Source of the DNA: Isoetes taiwanensis
Taxonomy: Eukaryota > Streptophyta > Lycopodiopsida > Isoetales > Isoetaceae
Length of the DNA: 64,000 nucleotides
Assembly: GCA_021234155.1 (NCBI GenBank)
Contig: JAJEKV010000008.1
Location: 15,623,752-15,687,751 of the forward strand
Reading direction: 5' to 3'
Each line of letters opens with the position of its first letter. The stretch's first letter is position 1. This document shows positions 12,801-24,650 of the stretch, piece by piece. The translations under genes were made by a program, and so were the position numbers. Under the pieces are notes generated by a model that was given only the letters and a program-made list of their open reading frames with translations, was not told where the DNA came from and did no database searches.

Positions 12801-15330
12801 CGCTTCCATGAAAGCTACCAATGCAAGCCTTTGCAGCTCCATTCCAAAAAGAAAGGGACTTTAGGATGAGGGTGTTCGGCAGAAAACAAAGATTGTAGGG
12901 GAGAGGGGCCATAGGTCCACCAAGTCGCGGTAATCGACTCTGGCTATTTAACTAAGCAGGAGCTCCTTCATCAAGCTCAAACTACGCAGCAAAGAGATTT
13001 CGTGAAAGGCTTGAAGAAGGAATGCTTTTTCTTAGCAGATGTTCTATGCCTTTCGATCAAGGCAAGGACTTTACGGGAGCCTGATCGACCTATGAAGAGG
13101 AAGCACCGTACCCCCGCAGTGACATCAAGAAGCTTACAAGAATGGGAAGTTCAAGGAAAGGCGTGGCTTTGGAATTTTTGGTAGATTTAGCCTAATTTGA
13201 ACAAGCCCGTGCGAAAGAGATATCATGTGAGACACCAAACAAATATTTGAAATTGTGAAGATATGGGGTGGTGCTAGAATGCATGACTTCAGCACTAATT
13301 TTGGGGACCCCATATTTCCACCACAAACGGAGATGTAGAACCCAACATCAATACGTGGTTGGGATACGCTAAGAGAATTTTGAGATGCCGGGCCAAAACA
13401 TATAAAAAAGATGGAACATCTAGGTTTTGTCCACCATGCAAGGTACCATGCTTGGTCACTAAGATGAAACCGCTGTTAAGATCGCTTAGGTGGAATGCTC
13501 GATGATGTATTGAATGGTTTCGTAATAAACAGACCATTCTTGTGATGAATTTTTGTGGTAGAGGTTGGAGAAGCGCTGAAGGCTTCTCAAATATAAGTAG
13601 AGCTTCATGATGAATGTGCAATTGCATTATGCTCGTGGTGGATAATAGTGAACCTCATCCTAAGCTACTCGACTTGTGCCGGCACTAACTAACTTGCAAA
13701 CAAGTTCGATGCAAGGCCGCTGCGCACTAAATGGCAGCCAGATACAACTTTTATAAACATGTCGTGAGGAGTTCTTTGGCCCTTTAATTGGCCATGCTAG
13801 TGATGGTGATGGTAGAGATCTAAATGCATGATTGAAGATTATTGTAGTTCCCGACCTCTCATTTCATATTCCATGCGTTGTTTAAAGGGGAAACGAGAAG
13901 TGATCTAAGTATTACTCCGCTTGCATGATCAAGATTACATACATAATGGTAAGAAATTAGTTAACTTGTGATAATGTACGCTTCTACAACTTTACTTGGG
14001 AAAATGGTTGGTCACCTTAAACGACATTTGGGTGGTTTTGAGACATTTGGGAAGGAACACTGATTGTGGAGCTCTGATAAGGAAGGCCGTGATCGTCAAA
14101 ATTGGGAGGCCGCACAACGACTTGCAAGTCAGTGTTCGAATGTTCCCGATTTTGAGAGAAGAAACAAAGAAGAAAAGAGAGAAAATAACCTTGAACGTAA
14201 ATTTATCTCGTGGTAGTTGGCAAGTATACATAGATGTTTCTTTATCCCCTACTATCATGATCCGCACTCGAAAGTGGAAGCTCGCAATGATGCTTTGCCT
14301 TCTCTTTAGGTAAGCTCTAGTTGTTAACGTAGCTCTTTTGTAGTCATTTATACCGTTCTTCTTTAAAACCGTATTGTGGAGATTGTGGTTGGTTAACCAC
14401 CAGTTTATTCCGTGGAAGGAGAATTTCATCAGCCAACAAACTTTTAGATGTGGAGATATCATGCCATTTCGTGGTGTTATTGGTAAAGTATTTTAGATTC
14501 TTTTCCCAAACTAGCGGTTCCTCTTGACTTAATCCGCAAATGATTGTTGTGAAAAAATTCTTTTCTAAAGTAGGAGGTATGGTTGGGAACGAGCTTAGTT
14601 ATTGACTTCGAGCACCTTCCATAGTGCAGTAAGCATTGAACAGAAAGTAAATAATATCAAGCACAAGCTGATTTTGCTTTTTCCCAAAGCAATAACGAAA
14701 GATGGAAAATATCCGCTAAGTTAGAAAGTTTGTTTGCTGGTCGTGGTTCCTATTGAAGAAGCCGATCCGGCAGACAGTGGCTACAGATGAACTCATCATA
14801 GGATCGCTAAAGCAGGATGAAAATGCACAATCTCTTTGCAAGGATTGTGGAATGGAGCCAAAGGCTGGGTATTTAATGGTGGAAGAACCTTTGGTCGCAG
14901 AGAAATTCTTCCAAAGCTGATTGATGAAATGGACAAGTCCAACCATCGACGAAAGTGTGATGAGTTTGAGTCGCCACTTCAAGCATCGAGATGACGAGGT
15001 CGGTACCGATCAATCCCAATTGAGACATGTATTTGACGAGATGGTAGACTCGCAGAAGGATTAAAGCATAAGGTGCAACATCATGTGATGATGGATGGGA
15101 ATGCTATTTGCAAGAGCACATTAGTAAGTCAACTCAATGGCAACCATGGTCACAAAGGACAGACGACCAAGGTTAAATCTAGGTTTTTAAAAGTGAAGGG
15201 TCTGGCGGAGATTGATGCAATTTAACGAAGCTTAGGCATGTGCAAGGATGCAAATTGCCTACTTTGAAATTGAAGTAGGACAAGAGAGAAATAGAAGAAG
15301 TGCAAGGCTTGAGAAGAAAACCGTAAGACC
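9850..15330 (+). pseudogene. BED/DDE-like gene, decayed copy (copy A)
   Basis: This is the equivalent of the gene at 35,524-41,120. Recognisable marks include the exon near 10,840-10,950 (CDICSRGLKLF), the conserved run 'ggccatgctagtgatggtga' near 13,790 encoding GHASDGDG, GKWLVTLNDIWVV near 14,000, and the C-terminal 'atgatggatgggaatgctat' near 15,090. Frames are broken far more often than in copy B. It cannot encode a working product. Confidence 0.75.
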
Positions 15331-15889
15331 TTTGAAGTCTCCGCTTTGGTATATTGGTCGGGTGCTTAGCATGAGGAAGAAAATTAGTAGGTCATGGAAA
15401 GAGACACGGAGCCTCCGCTGACTTGGCTAATACGCCTTATCTTGTCGAGGTGAACATGGCTTGGTATAAAGCTTCAGATCGTGTGTATCGAGATTCTCGG
15501 CCGCCGTACACATATGACTTGGCCGAGGAACCAAATCATAGAGCTAGAAAGTGTGATTTCCTCGCTAATTAAAATCTTCGGCCTTTCTTAATAACAAATA
15601 TGCATTGTCCGAAGTGACAAGACAAAGTTTGATGAGTTTGTGAATTCCTCGTAGCAATATCTTCACACAACTTGCTTATGGTGAAGAAGTTAACCGCTTG
15701 AACATTTTACGAGGCCAAAGGAAGGCCCAACATGATACAAATTAAGACCAAGAAAGCGTAGTTTGTTTTCATAATGATATATTCTTCTTATCATAATGAT
15801 ATCAAATTTTATTTGGCGCTTCATTTGCTGGTCATTTTGCGGTGTTGTTGCTCCCTCGCTATAAGTTATAAGCTTCACGCTTATGCTGA

Positions 15890-16575
15890 TTTTTAGCTTT
15901 GCCCAGCATGGCTGCATGCTGCCCAGCGAAGAAAAATACTTGCATTGTTTGTCTTGCAAATTGTATAACTCGTCACTGGCATGACAAAGTTCAGCAGTAT
16001 TACAAGACTGCGATGTGACAAATTACAGCAGAAAATACTTTGTATGTTTGTTCTTGCAATTATATAAGTCTCCGCACTGGCATGTGACAAAGTTCAACAG
16101 GTATTATAGTGTCTACATGTGACAAATTACGTTATAAAAATACTTGTATGTTTGTTTAAAAAATTGTATAAGTTCGCAATGGCATGTGACAAAGTTCAAT
16201 GTATTAGTGTCCGTGATGTGACAAATGACAGCGGTGTATAATTGAAACCATGATGATTTAAGTACTTTCTCTCATTTCTTAGGACGTGGACACTATTGCA
16301 CTTCGCAGTAATTTGGCCAACAATTCTGATAGGGCAACTTCAAAAAAGATTGTTGAGAAGTTAATGGTTAAGCAAATTTAATGGTCACCATAATGGTTGC
16401 CAGCTTAATGCAAAGTTGACAAATGGTTGCCAATGGTTAAGCAACACGGTTGAGAAGTTAATGGTTACAGCTTAATGCATGACAAATGATGTGCCAGTGC
16501 ATAATTGAAACCATGATGATTTAAGCAATTTTCTCTCATTTCTTTAGGACGCGGATTACTATTGCAATACCGCAT
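15890..16575. repeat. ~101 bp and ~265 bp tandem repeats (copy A)
   Basis: Units contain 'tacttgtatgtttgtt', 'gcatgtgacaaagttc' and 'gtgacaaattac', repeated about every 100 bases. They are followed by two ~265 bp units starting 'ataattgaaaccatgatgat' (near 16,235 and 16,502). A run of 'ttaatggtta' repeats lies between. It equals 41,730-42,385 in copy B and marks the end of the duplication. Confidence 0.8.
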
Positions 16576-16579
16576 GGCG

Positions 16580-17960
16580 ACGAGTCCCCGTTCCTGCATT
16601 CTAATTGAAGCTCCAGCTGCATGCCTCCATCACCACTTGCTCCATGCAAACCGCGATGTGTACTCACAGCTTCCTCAGATGTCCATTTTGGCCTTTTACG
16701 TCTCAATGCATGTATACTTCCTTATAAAATCGAGACTTCCAACCGGCCGCGATTTCCAAAAGAAAGGATCTTAAGCAATGAGCCATGGAGTTCTACGCTT
16801 CAAATAAGGTAGATCTACTCTTCTATGTAAATTCTATTGAATGAGAATCTCCGATGAAATCTTTGTTTTGAACAGTGATCCACCTCATGCATCCGTTTCT
16901 CGTTCCGATTATTATGCAAAAGGCAAAGAACCTTTGATGATGCGCTTAGTTCATTCATGCTTTCCCTTTTTTTTTTCGTAGATGCCCAAGCAACCTATGC
17001 AAACTCCATGGTCTCCATCTACTTCACCTGTACTTACATGATCGCCTTTAGACTCCAAAGAAATAAAGGATCTCTCAGAATCTCTTGCAATCGCTCTCCT
17101 CGATGCTATAAGCCTCGCCGAAGCTCGCTATCGGTGGCCATTGCCGCCGACTAGATGGTCGCTCAGGCAGCCACGCGGCGGGAATCAACAAATAAGATTT
17201 TCCGGTTTTTATGCTATTGCTACTTTTTAAAAGATTACTCGTTATAACATATTGCATGCATTCATGGCTACTGGAAACTTCCTATTCTCATCCTATTCTT
17301 CTCAATATTCCTTCCTCATGCCTAATACATGCTGAAAAGCAAGTTTGAACGAGGTTTTTGAAATGATGATCTTCCCTTTATCGAATGCCGATAAAGCCCT
17401 TTTGTTGTGATTCTTATTGTGATTTTTCCCATTTTAGATAAAATCTAGAGCTCTTAAGTTATATGGGCGATGTAGTCCCAAGACGTATAAGTAGAAAAAA
17501 CAGGTAAATCCTGCAAGGCGGATTTTGAGCTTATCATAAAAACAGGGCTTAGTAGCAGAGAAGGCATTTTCACCCCTGCTTTCTTCATATCATTCCATTG
17601 AGGTATTTTCATCCCTTGCATGCATGCTTTGGAGAAAAAGAGCTCTCACCAATGATTGGAGCCGCCGCCATCTCTCGCCCCGTAATGACTTTTGATCCAC
17701 AACGCAACTAATCGCGGTATTTATGGCAAACAAAGGGGTTTTTAGCAGTTATCAACATATACCGAGTATATTCCAAAGATATACTCAGATATCCTACAAA
17801 ACCTGATAAATGAGGTGGTTCTAGGGCAAACCCAAAACAAAAGACCAAACCTCTCTAAGATGCTAAAAAGAAACAAGTGAATAGGAAGAATAAACAAAAT
17901 TCAACTGGTTGTGATTAAGCTTGTTTTTATATGATAGCAATGTACCAAGGCCACTAATCT
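16580..17960. other. Unique spacer, nothing recognised
   Basis: Sequence outside the duplication. Short open frames on both strands show no family resemblance. I see no RNA gene or terminal repeats. Confidence 0.5.
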
Positions 17961-17969
17961 TCATTGTTT

Positions 17970-19905
17970 TAATAAAATATTTTATCCTATCTATAGGAAA
18001 GATAGAAAAAGAATGATTTTATCATCCGACCGGTATATCTCAATCATTTATGGGACCCGTGGCGAGCTGAGCAAACTTATTACCTGCTTGGTTAAAAAAT
18101 CCCCTCACCGGCAAGGGTTTTGAGGAAAAAACCGCGGGCATTTAATAAGAATGTCACAAACCTACGTATACATCATCATGAAATATATGTATATATACAT
18201 GTCAAGTAAAAGTCTTCTTATTACGCTTTGATCTCGTATGTCCATGACCCCCTCAAGGTAGCGATCCCACCATCCGTACGCAAGCCGCTCTCACGTCACA
18301 TGTAGCGGCTGAAGGCCCTAATTCAACTCAACGTGAAGCGCTGCTCAATTTGATCATATGTTGGGGCAAAATTTAAAGGATATGAGATATCCCTCAATGA
18401 CTCCCATTTGGGCGATTATAAAGCTTCATAGCAAGTGTAATGAGTGGTATCATTAAGCAGCCTCGCTCAATGTGGGATTTATGTATGTACCGTAATGTGC
18501 TATCTGACTGCTCAAGGGCACCGACATCCTGCAGTTTGCCGGTAGAAGCAAGCATCGAGATATTGCCTCGTTACCGCTGACCGGCCGCTTTTTCTGTACA
18601 CACATGGCGCACCGCGGGTTTTGCCACATTCCATCTAGCCAACCATTGAGCTCTTTTCCTTCTAGCAGGTCTTGAGGCGTCATACCCCATTGCCATGATA
18701 TAAGCTATTAGGGAGACGTAGTATCGCCCATATAGAAACTTACCCTTCAAAAATAGACAATATGGTTATCAAGGGTCGCCTCTGGAAGAGACAAGAAACC
18801 CGCCTCCTCTAGCAGTAATTTGATATGGGATCGTGGACTTCACCCTAGTGCTCGCACCAAGAAGGTTTTCTCGCACTCCACCAAGTCATTCCGGTAGTTA
18901 GGGGACACTACCGGGCCCATACTCCAACCTCGTATATAAAAAGGACGGGCTCACTAAGATCTTGAATAGGTGCGATTGATGGGCCCAATCATACAACTTT
19001 CAGCTCTATGACTATTATTTTGCATTGCATATAGTGCCTTCCAAACTAGCAAGTCACTGCGTAGTAGAGTATGGATCTGTCCCAGTGCATACAGAAGAAG
19101 GAAACTCCAATCCCAAATATTTGCATCACGGATACCACCTACATTACGCGCCTTGAGCATCGTCCGGTGACATAAGGATGATACAAGGACCACCTTAGTC
19201 TTAGCGGGGTTGTCGCTTGCGATATCTTAGCCCGCAGAATGTGTCCAGGCAGCATCGAGATGCATGCCGCATGTTGGTGTGTAAGCTAGGAGGTCCACAT
19301 CTTCCGGCATATATTAATTGCACGATGATTTGGTGCAGAAGATGAGCTCGTATCGCCCCTATTATCATCAAGCCAACTCTTCAAGCTGATCAATGTAAAA
19401 GCCCAAACAATGTTGGGGAGAAGGGCATCCACGATGAACCTTGATACTACTATCAAATGGTTGGTTTATATCTGCTTAAACTGGCCCATCATCTCTCATA
19501 TAACATGTACACTGCATTCTCGCGAAATCCACACAGGAACCCCAACCGCCTGTGCAATCTTGCCCATAATTTTTCGAGGCATAGTGTCAAACACCTTCAC
19601 AAAATCCACGGCAACAATATGTCCTCGCCGACGCGGTTCTGTTGCACTTCACCGTATTCATAGAATTGAAGATGTGGTCAATGGTTGAGTCACGGGTCTC
19701 AATCCCACTCGGTAAGGGCCCGTGATCTCTATTACCTCTACCTAACCCGTCAGCTGGCCTCAAGAATTCCGATAGCGTGGCTTTGCAAACCGGCCTAACC
19801 ATGATTGCCAAGATAGAAGTGAGGTACCCTGGAATGTATACCCTCAAATTGTCGATTTCAAGTTTCAAACTTAAAAGAAATTGCTTATATTCATGCTTTC
19901 CCACA
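17970..19905 (-). mobile_element. Decayed LINE (non-LTR retrotransposon), RT to 3' end
   Basis: Read on the minus strand, this is the 3' half of a LINE open reading frame broken by frameshifts. Near 19,550-19,640 is VDFVKVFDTMPRKIMGK, the palm motif of LINE reverse transcriptases (usual form DF.KAFD.V.R). Nearer 19,370-19,410 is AFTLISLKSW, comparable to the LY.D.L segment. Near 18,850-18,960 is YEVGVWA then NDLVECEKTFLVRALG, like the post-RT region seen at 51,040-51,130. HYGTYINPTLSE near 18,470 fits the conserved tail before the 3' UTR. The UTR ('taaaaaatcccctcac' near 18,090) matches that of the LINE at 51,030-52,037. The 5' half is absent or unrecognisable. The 3' end is put near 17,970 by comparison with that copy. 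Confidence 0.75.
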
Positions 19906-20137
19906 AAATCAAGTACATACAGAAATTATGTTTGACATAGTATTTTCTTATGTGCGCAGAATATTGTTACATTGGAGTGGTTAACGCTTGATCATTGACG
20001 ACTTGCCTCATATAATTGAAACAACAAAAAGGGGGAACGAAGAGAAAACAAGTAACATGTTGCACATTATTGTATTCGTGTATTATCATTTTATTCCATT
20101 CTTTGTGTTGAATAGATAGATAGAAATTTGTGGTTCA

Positions 20138-22144
20138 ATGCCAACGAGAGAACGACTAGCTAGCCTAACTGAGGATCATAGGGAGAGAATGCGACAAAGA
20201 GCAAGAGAATGCTATGCTACTCGGATAGAAGAGGAAAGAGGAAGGACTAGAGTACGTTTCACAAATTTAAATGACGAGGGTAGGAATAGACTACGTAAGA
20301 GAGAAAGAGAGTGTTATTGCCAACAACAATCTAGATTAATAAAAGATATGCAAATAAAAGATAAAAATGTGAAGCCTACTAATTTAAATGCCCATACCTC
20401 GAACGTAGATATGGGACCTCAGATTTATAGCCGGCAAGTGGTTTCACAAATGAATTGTATACCCATGACTTTACCTACTAGCCCAAACATTGCACAGTCT
20501 ATTCAATCAATGCAAAAATCGGGGTTGAGTAGTCAAGGTGAGCATAGACAAATACCACAGGATAATCCAAACACTATCGTAGTGGACACCGTGGCTGTAG
20601 CCACAATTGCAAACACAATGCCTAATAATTTATCCTTCATAAAATTCCATCTAACCTTGAGTGATCAAGAAATAAATTGAAAACATGAGAGGCTCGTAGA
20701 TGTCGCGAGAAAACGTCAACAAGTAGATGCTAATATAACTAGAGTAGATGTTGCGCAACAACAATCTATTAAATCCGTCGAACAAGCTGTGTCCAACAAA
20801 ATGATATATTATCTCGGCATAAATAATGGTCATGCAGCTCAGAGTGAGGAAATGAGGTCGATTGAAGCAGATGACAGAAATGAAAATGAAGAATTAGATT
20901 CGAGGGTAGCATCTCTGGATTCAGGGATAAGAGCTTCAATACATTGGCGATCTCAAATGCAACACATGAATATGGCAATGCATCATACATATATGATGTG
21001 CCCATGGAATAAAAGGTGCATGTATTGCCAAATCCCATTGCTCAACGTGAATCAGAATGGATTTCGTTGCAATCGCAGAAAGTGGTTACTACCAGCACTA
21101 TCCCCTTTGCCCACAGCTTTGAACAATCTATATAACATGCAAGAGTTCTATATTAGCAAGAAAAGTGAACAAATTATTCTGCTTCAGCGTGCTTGGAGTG
21201 AGTGGTGGATTCGTAAATTTGGATTTTCCTTCGTCAATGACTATTACTGTACGAACATATCATCGATTACGACCCACTACAGAATCAAGGCATCCAATAC
21301 GTTGGTATATATATGATGAATCTGAACGATATGCACAAGCTCGAGACCAAAGAATACTATTGTCAGTTCAATTCTTAATCAAATAAATCCATTAATCCAA
21401 AACCTCCAAACCATGGGAAACATACATCTGCCATCAGCATATGTTACGATTCAAGGAGCAGTTGCAAGTAACGAAATTGCAGCAATCGCAGATGTCGATA
21501 ATACAGCTAATATTTCTCCTCAAATATCTGGTTTTTGGGTTCGTAATGAGGGGAAACCAACTTTCATGAACATCCTCGATCCTATGTACAAGCCGCTACA
21601 ATATCTGCATTTTTTTCCATACTATTGGTTGGGGGCTTGGAAATGAACATGGTCTTACACAATTGCAACGGGACATGTCTAAGAAGAATGCTTTCTTTAG
21701 TTAGGTCGTCCATGTGGAGAATAACTGGTCGATATATATTCTAGGGTTGAAGATGCTCGATTAAACTACTTCAAAACACCATCATTTCAAAATAGAAGAA
21801 TGCAATATAATGAAGACTATTCCGAACATGAAAACAATGCTCAAAATGACATCATTTTGCCATCATCCTTCTTGGGCTGTCAGAGATAGTGTTCTATGCA
21901 AGTCCCCGATGTGCTAGCATTGTCTAGATCAAATGGTCGTCCAACTTTATTCATCACTATGACTATGAATACAGATTGGCTAGAGATACGAGTTAAACTT
22001 AGGCCTGGACAAAATGCGTCTAATGTTCCTATGATTGTCATCCGGTGCGTGGATCCAAAACATGGGAAGGGATGGTTTCTTGGCTGGAATTGCTCGAGCC
22101 TACTGTATAATCTTGATAATCTATCTTGTTCGAAGGGATTATGA
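20138..22144 (+). mobile_element. Decayed Helitron, N-terminal half of the Rep/helicase protein
   Basis: A 180-residue frame opens at 20,138 with arginine-rich repeats (RERMRQRARECYATR, RNRLRKRERECY) typical of the N-terminus of plant Helitron proteins. After a stop, other frames continue with a cysteine cluster (CMYCQIPLLNVNQNGFRC near 21,020) and the Helitron-like N domain (PF14214). That domain shows VRTYHRL, DPMYKPLQYLHFFPYYW (21,580-21,640), DIILPSSFLG (21,850) and LFITMTMNTDWLEI (21,940-21,985). The order matches the family. At least four frame breaks are present. The HUH replication-initiator site and the helicase are not found downstream, so the element is truncated near 22,140. No Helitron 5' TC or 3' CTRR end was identified beside it. 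Confidence 0.8.
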
Positions 22145-22715
22145 CTTGAATTTGCCTGCCAATTCTAGCCTCGGCATTGAATTATGCCTCAGAATGGCCG
22201 CGTTAAGGGTCCTCAGATGCCCGATGGGTGGGTGTTAAAAGGGTCCTTAGATTGGGTGCATACGAGCATCCTGGCTTCAAGTTAGAGGAACAAGCAGACA
22301 CTTGCCACGTTGGGAGGGGGGAATGGGACAGCGCGGATGTAGATACCCTAGCGAGAGCCCCAGTACCCACCCCACCATAATTCAAACACACGTTGGACAA
22401 AAACTCCTCATGGCTGCAAGCTTGCAGTAACAGGGCTGTCTTCCGGTGATGCCGATCCCCAATACTAGCTTCAATACTCGAAGACTTTGTGGGCCTGAGG
22501 TAATTATGTCGTGGCCTGGTGCTAAATTCCGATGGTTAACAGCACGGAAACCTTATCTGATTAATGCAAATATCGTGTTATGGTCCGTTTCTTTGGAGCA
22601 TTCGAAGGTATGTTGCTTAGATCAAAATAGCAATCTGTTATTCTTACAACCAATTGCAGGAACCAATCAAGGTCCCGAGATCCTCTGGCCCATGAAATAG
22701 GCAAAGGGAGATCAA
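22145..22715. other. Between Helitron remnant and PPR gene
   Basis: It contains an 84-codon open frame at 22,446-22,700 with no recognised family. It may include the promoter and 5' exon of the PPR gene. No clear TATA box or transit-peptide exon can be assigned. Confidence 0.4.
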
Positions 22716-24650
22716 ATGCATAGCTATCAAAAAGTTGGGAAATTAGTGAAACCAACCATTATCGCCTGTGCGTTGAGCATTGAACAGCCTTCAGTTGAGA
22801 AGGTCATATGTATCTTGCAGAAATACAGAAAGGAAAAGAAACTAGAAAATGCTAAGGGATTGCAACATCTCATTTGCAATGCGGAACTTGAACAGTATAC
22901 AGTTGTTGGGAATTACAGTGTGCCCATGTTTGTGGAATGCAGGAGCCTTTCTGATGCTCAGAGTATTTTCAACGGTGTTATTTATCCAACTGAGCATTCC
23001 TGGACTTCTCTTATACAAGGTTACATTGAATGTGGACAATCACTACATGCTTTTGACCTCTACCAAAAAATGCAGGATGCCAGTGTACAACCAAGCAGTT
23101 ATACATTAACAATCTTACTGAGAGCTTGTACAGGAATGTTAGATGTGGAAAAGGGTAGGCAGGTCCATGTGGAGATCAGGAAAAAGGGACTTGAAAGGGA
23201 TACCATCATTGGCACAATGCTGATTAACATGTATGCTAAATGTGGATCACTTGCAGAGGCAAGGGAAGTCCTTGACAATCTGCAAAGTCGAAATGTCGTG
23301 TCCTGGACCACATTAATTGCAGGATATGCAGAACGTGGATCTGGACAGAGAGCATTACAATGTTTCAAAGAAATGGAACTAGATTCTGTGTCTCCTAATG
23401 CTATTACGTTTGTTTACGTCTTGAAAGCTTGTAGTAGTATAGGAGCCATAGACATGGGTAGAGAAATACACACCAAAATTGAACAAAAAGGCTTGGAAAA
23501 AGATCCAATGATCGGGAACACCTTAGTTGACATGTACGCTAAGTGTGGCTCACTTAAAGAGTCACATGAAGTCTTCTGCAAGCTTCCATTTCCCAATGTT
23601 GTATCATGGAATGCAATGATTGCAGGGTATTTTGAGAATGGGCTTGCCTTGGAAGCACTGAGTTGCTTTGAGCAGATGCGCCAGCGGAGCATATCTCCCA
23701 ATACCGTAACATTTCTTTGGAGCCTTAAAGCCTGTGGAAACTTATTGGCTCTGGACAAGGGTAGAGAATTACACATTCAAATTGCCCAACAAGGATTTGA
23801 TAAAGATCTTTCCGTTTGCAATGCCTTGATAAGCATGTACATGAGATGTGGCTCACTTGCAGAGGCAAGACAAGTCTCTAATGAGCTGCCAACCTGGGAT
23901 GTTACAACTTGGACAGCTTTAATTTCAGGATATACTGAAAATGGGTCACCACATGAAGCTTTGAAATGCTTTGAGCAGATGCAGGTTGATGGTCCCCAAC
24001 CAAATTCTGTCACATTTATCTGCATTATCAAAGCATGTTGCAGTGCTGGAGCAGTAGATAAAGGCCGGGGAGTGCATACCTTGATTGCTCAAACTGAATT
24101 TCGAAGCGACATTTTTATTGGGAATACACTAGTTGATATGTATGCTAAATGCGGCTCTTTTGCAGAAGCACAAGAAGTCTTTGACAGGATGCCAGTTCGT
24201 GATACTGTATCATGGAATGCACTGCTATCTGGATATGTGGACAATGCACTTGACATGGAAGCATTGAAATGCTATAGACAGATGCCCCTGGAGAGGGTGC
24301 AGCCAAATTTTGCCACATTTGTTTGTAGCTTAAAAGCATGTGCCAACATGTCAGCCCTAGATGGAGGTCGAGAAATACACACAGAAATTACAAATAGGAA
24401 ACTAGAAGGAAATGTTCTTGTTGCTACTGCTCTGGTTGATATGTATGCCAAATGTGGTTCAATGGTAGAAGCACGCGAAGTCTTCAATAAAGTACCATTT
24501 AAAGATGTTGGTTTATGGAACGCCCTGATTACAGGATATACAGAAAATGGACTTGGTTTTCAAGCGCTCAGGTGTGTTGATGTGATCCAAAAGGATGGAA
24601 AGATATCTGAATGCTGCCATATTTGCCTGTGCTTTGAAAGCTTGTTCTAG
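22716..24650 (+). CDS. PLS-type pentatricopeptide repeat protein, N-terminal part
   Basis: A 644-codon frame of tandem PPR motifs. PPR proteins bind organellar RNA one base per motif and guide editing, splicing or stabilisation in plastids or mitochondria. Signatures recur about every 101 residues: MYAKCGSLAEA, VVSWTTLIAGY, LKACSS then GREIH. This gives P, L and S motifs in PLS order, beginning near residue 75 (SLSDAQSIFNGV). The first ~70 residues lack PPR motifs and show no clear transit peptide, so an upstream exon may be missing. The frame runs into unrelated residues after position ~630 and stops at 24,650. The PPR reading continues in another frame from about 24,605, consistent with a 2-base loss or 1-base gain near 24,600. 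Whether this break is real or a sequence error is open. Confidence 0.88.
   Translation: MHSYQKVGKLVKPTIIACALSIEQPSVEKVICILQKYRKEKKLENAKGLQHLICNAELEQYTVVGNYSVPMFVECRSLSDAQSIFNGVIYPTEHSWTSLIQGYIECGQSLHAFDLYQKMQDASVQPSSYTLTILLRACTGMLDVEKGRQVHVEIRKKGLERDTIIGTMLINMYAKCGSLAEAREVLDNLQSRNVVSWTTLIAGYAERGSGQRALQCFKEMELDSVSPNAITFVYVLKACSSIGAIDMGREIHTKIEQKGLEKDPMIGNTLVDMYAKCGSLKESHEVFCKLPFPNVVSWNAMIAGYFENGLALEALSCFEQMRQRSISPNTVTFLWSLKACGNLLALDKGRELHIQIAQQGFDKDLSVCNALISMYMRCGSLAEARQVSNELPTWDVTTWTALISGYTENGSPHEALKCFEQMQVDGPQPNSVTFICIIKACCSAGAVDKGRGVHTLIAQTEFRSDIFIGNTLVDMYAKCGSFAEAQEVFDRMPVRDTVSWNALLSGYVDNALDMEALKCYRQMPLERVQPNFATFVCSLKACANMSALDGGREIHTEITNRKLEGNVLVATALVDMYAKCGSMVEAREVFNKVPFKDVGLWNALITGYTENGLGFQALRCVDVIQKDGKISECCHICLCFESLF

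Larger units (their letters stand above)
1..16575. repeat. Segmental duplication, copy A (left end outside window)
   Basis: This block matches 25,541-42,385 in the same order and orientation from the PPR 3' end to the ~101 bp array. The first base already lies inside the match, so the true left border is outside the window. The right border is near 16,575, just after the shared text around 'aaccatgatgatttaa'. Differences from copy B are mostly 1-6 base indels and local scrambles rather than clean substitutions. Every reading frame seen in B is broken more heavily in A. A is either a decaying duplicate or a poorly polished second copy; the sequence alone does not decide. Confidence 0.93.

Noticed and set aside
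13992-14462. A 156-codon minus-strand frame as a gene
   Set aside because: It lies antisense to the conserved GKWLVTLNDIWVV block of the BED/DDE-like gene and shows no family resemblance.
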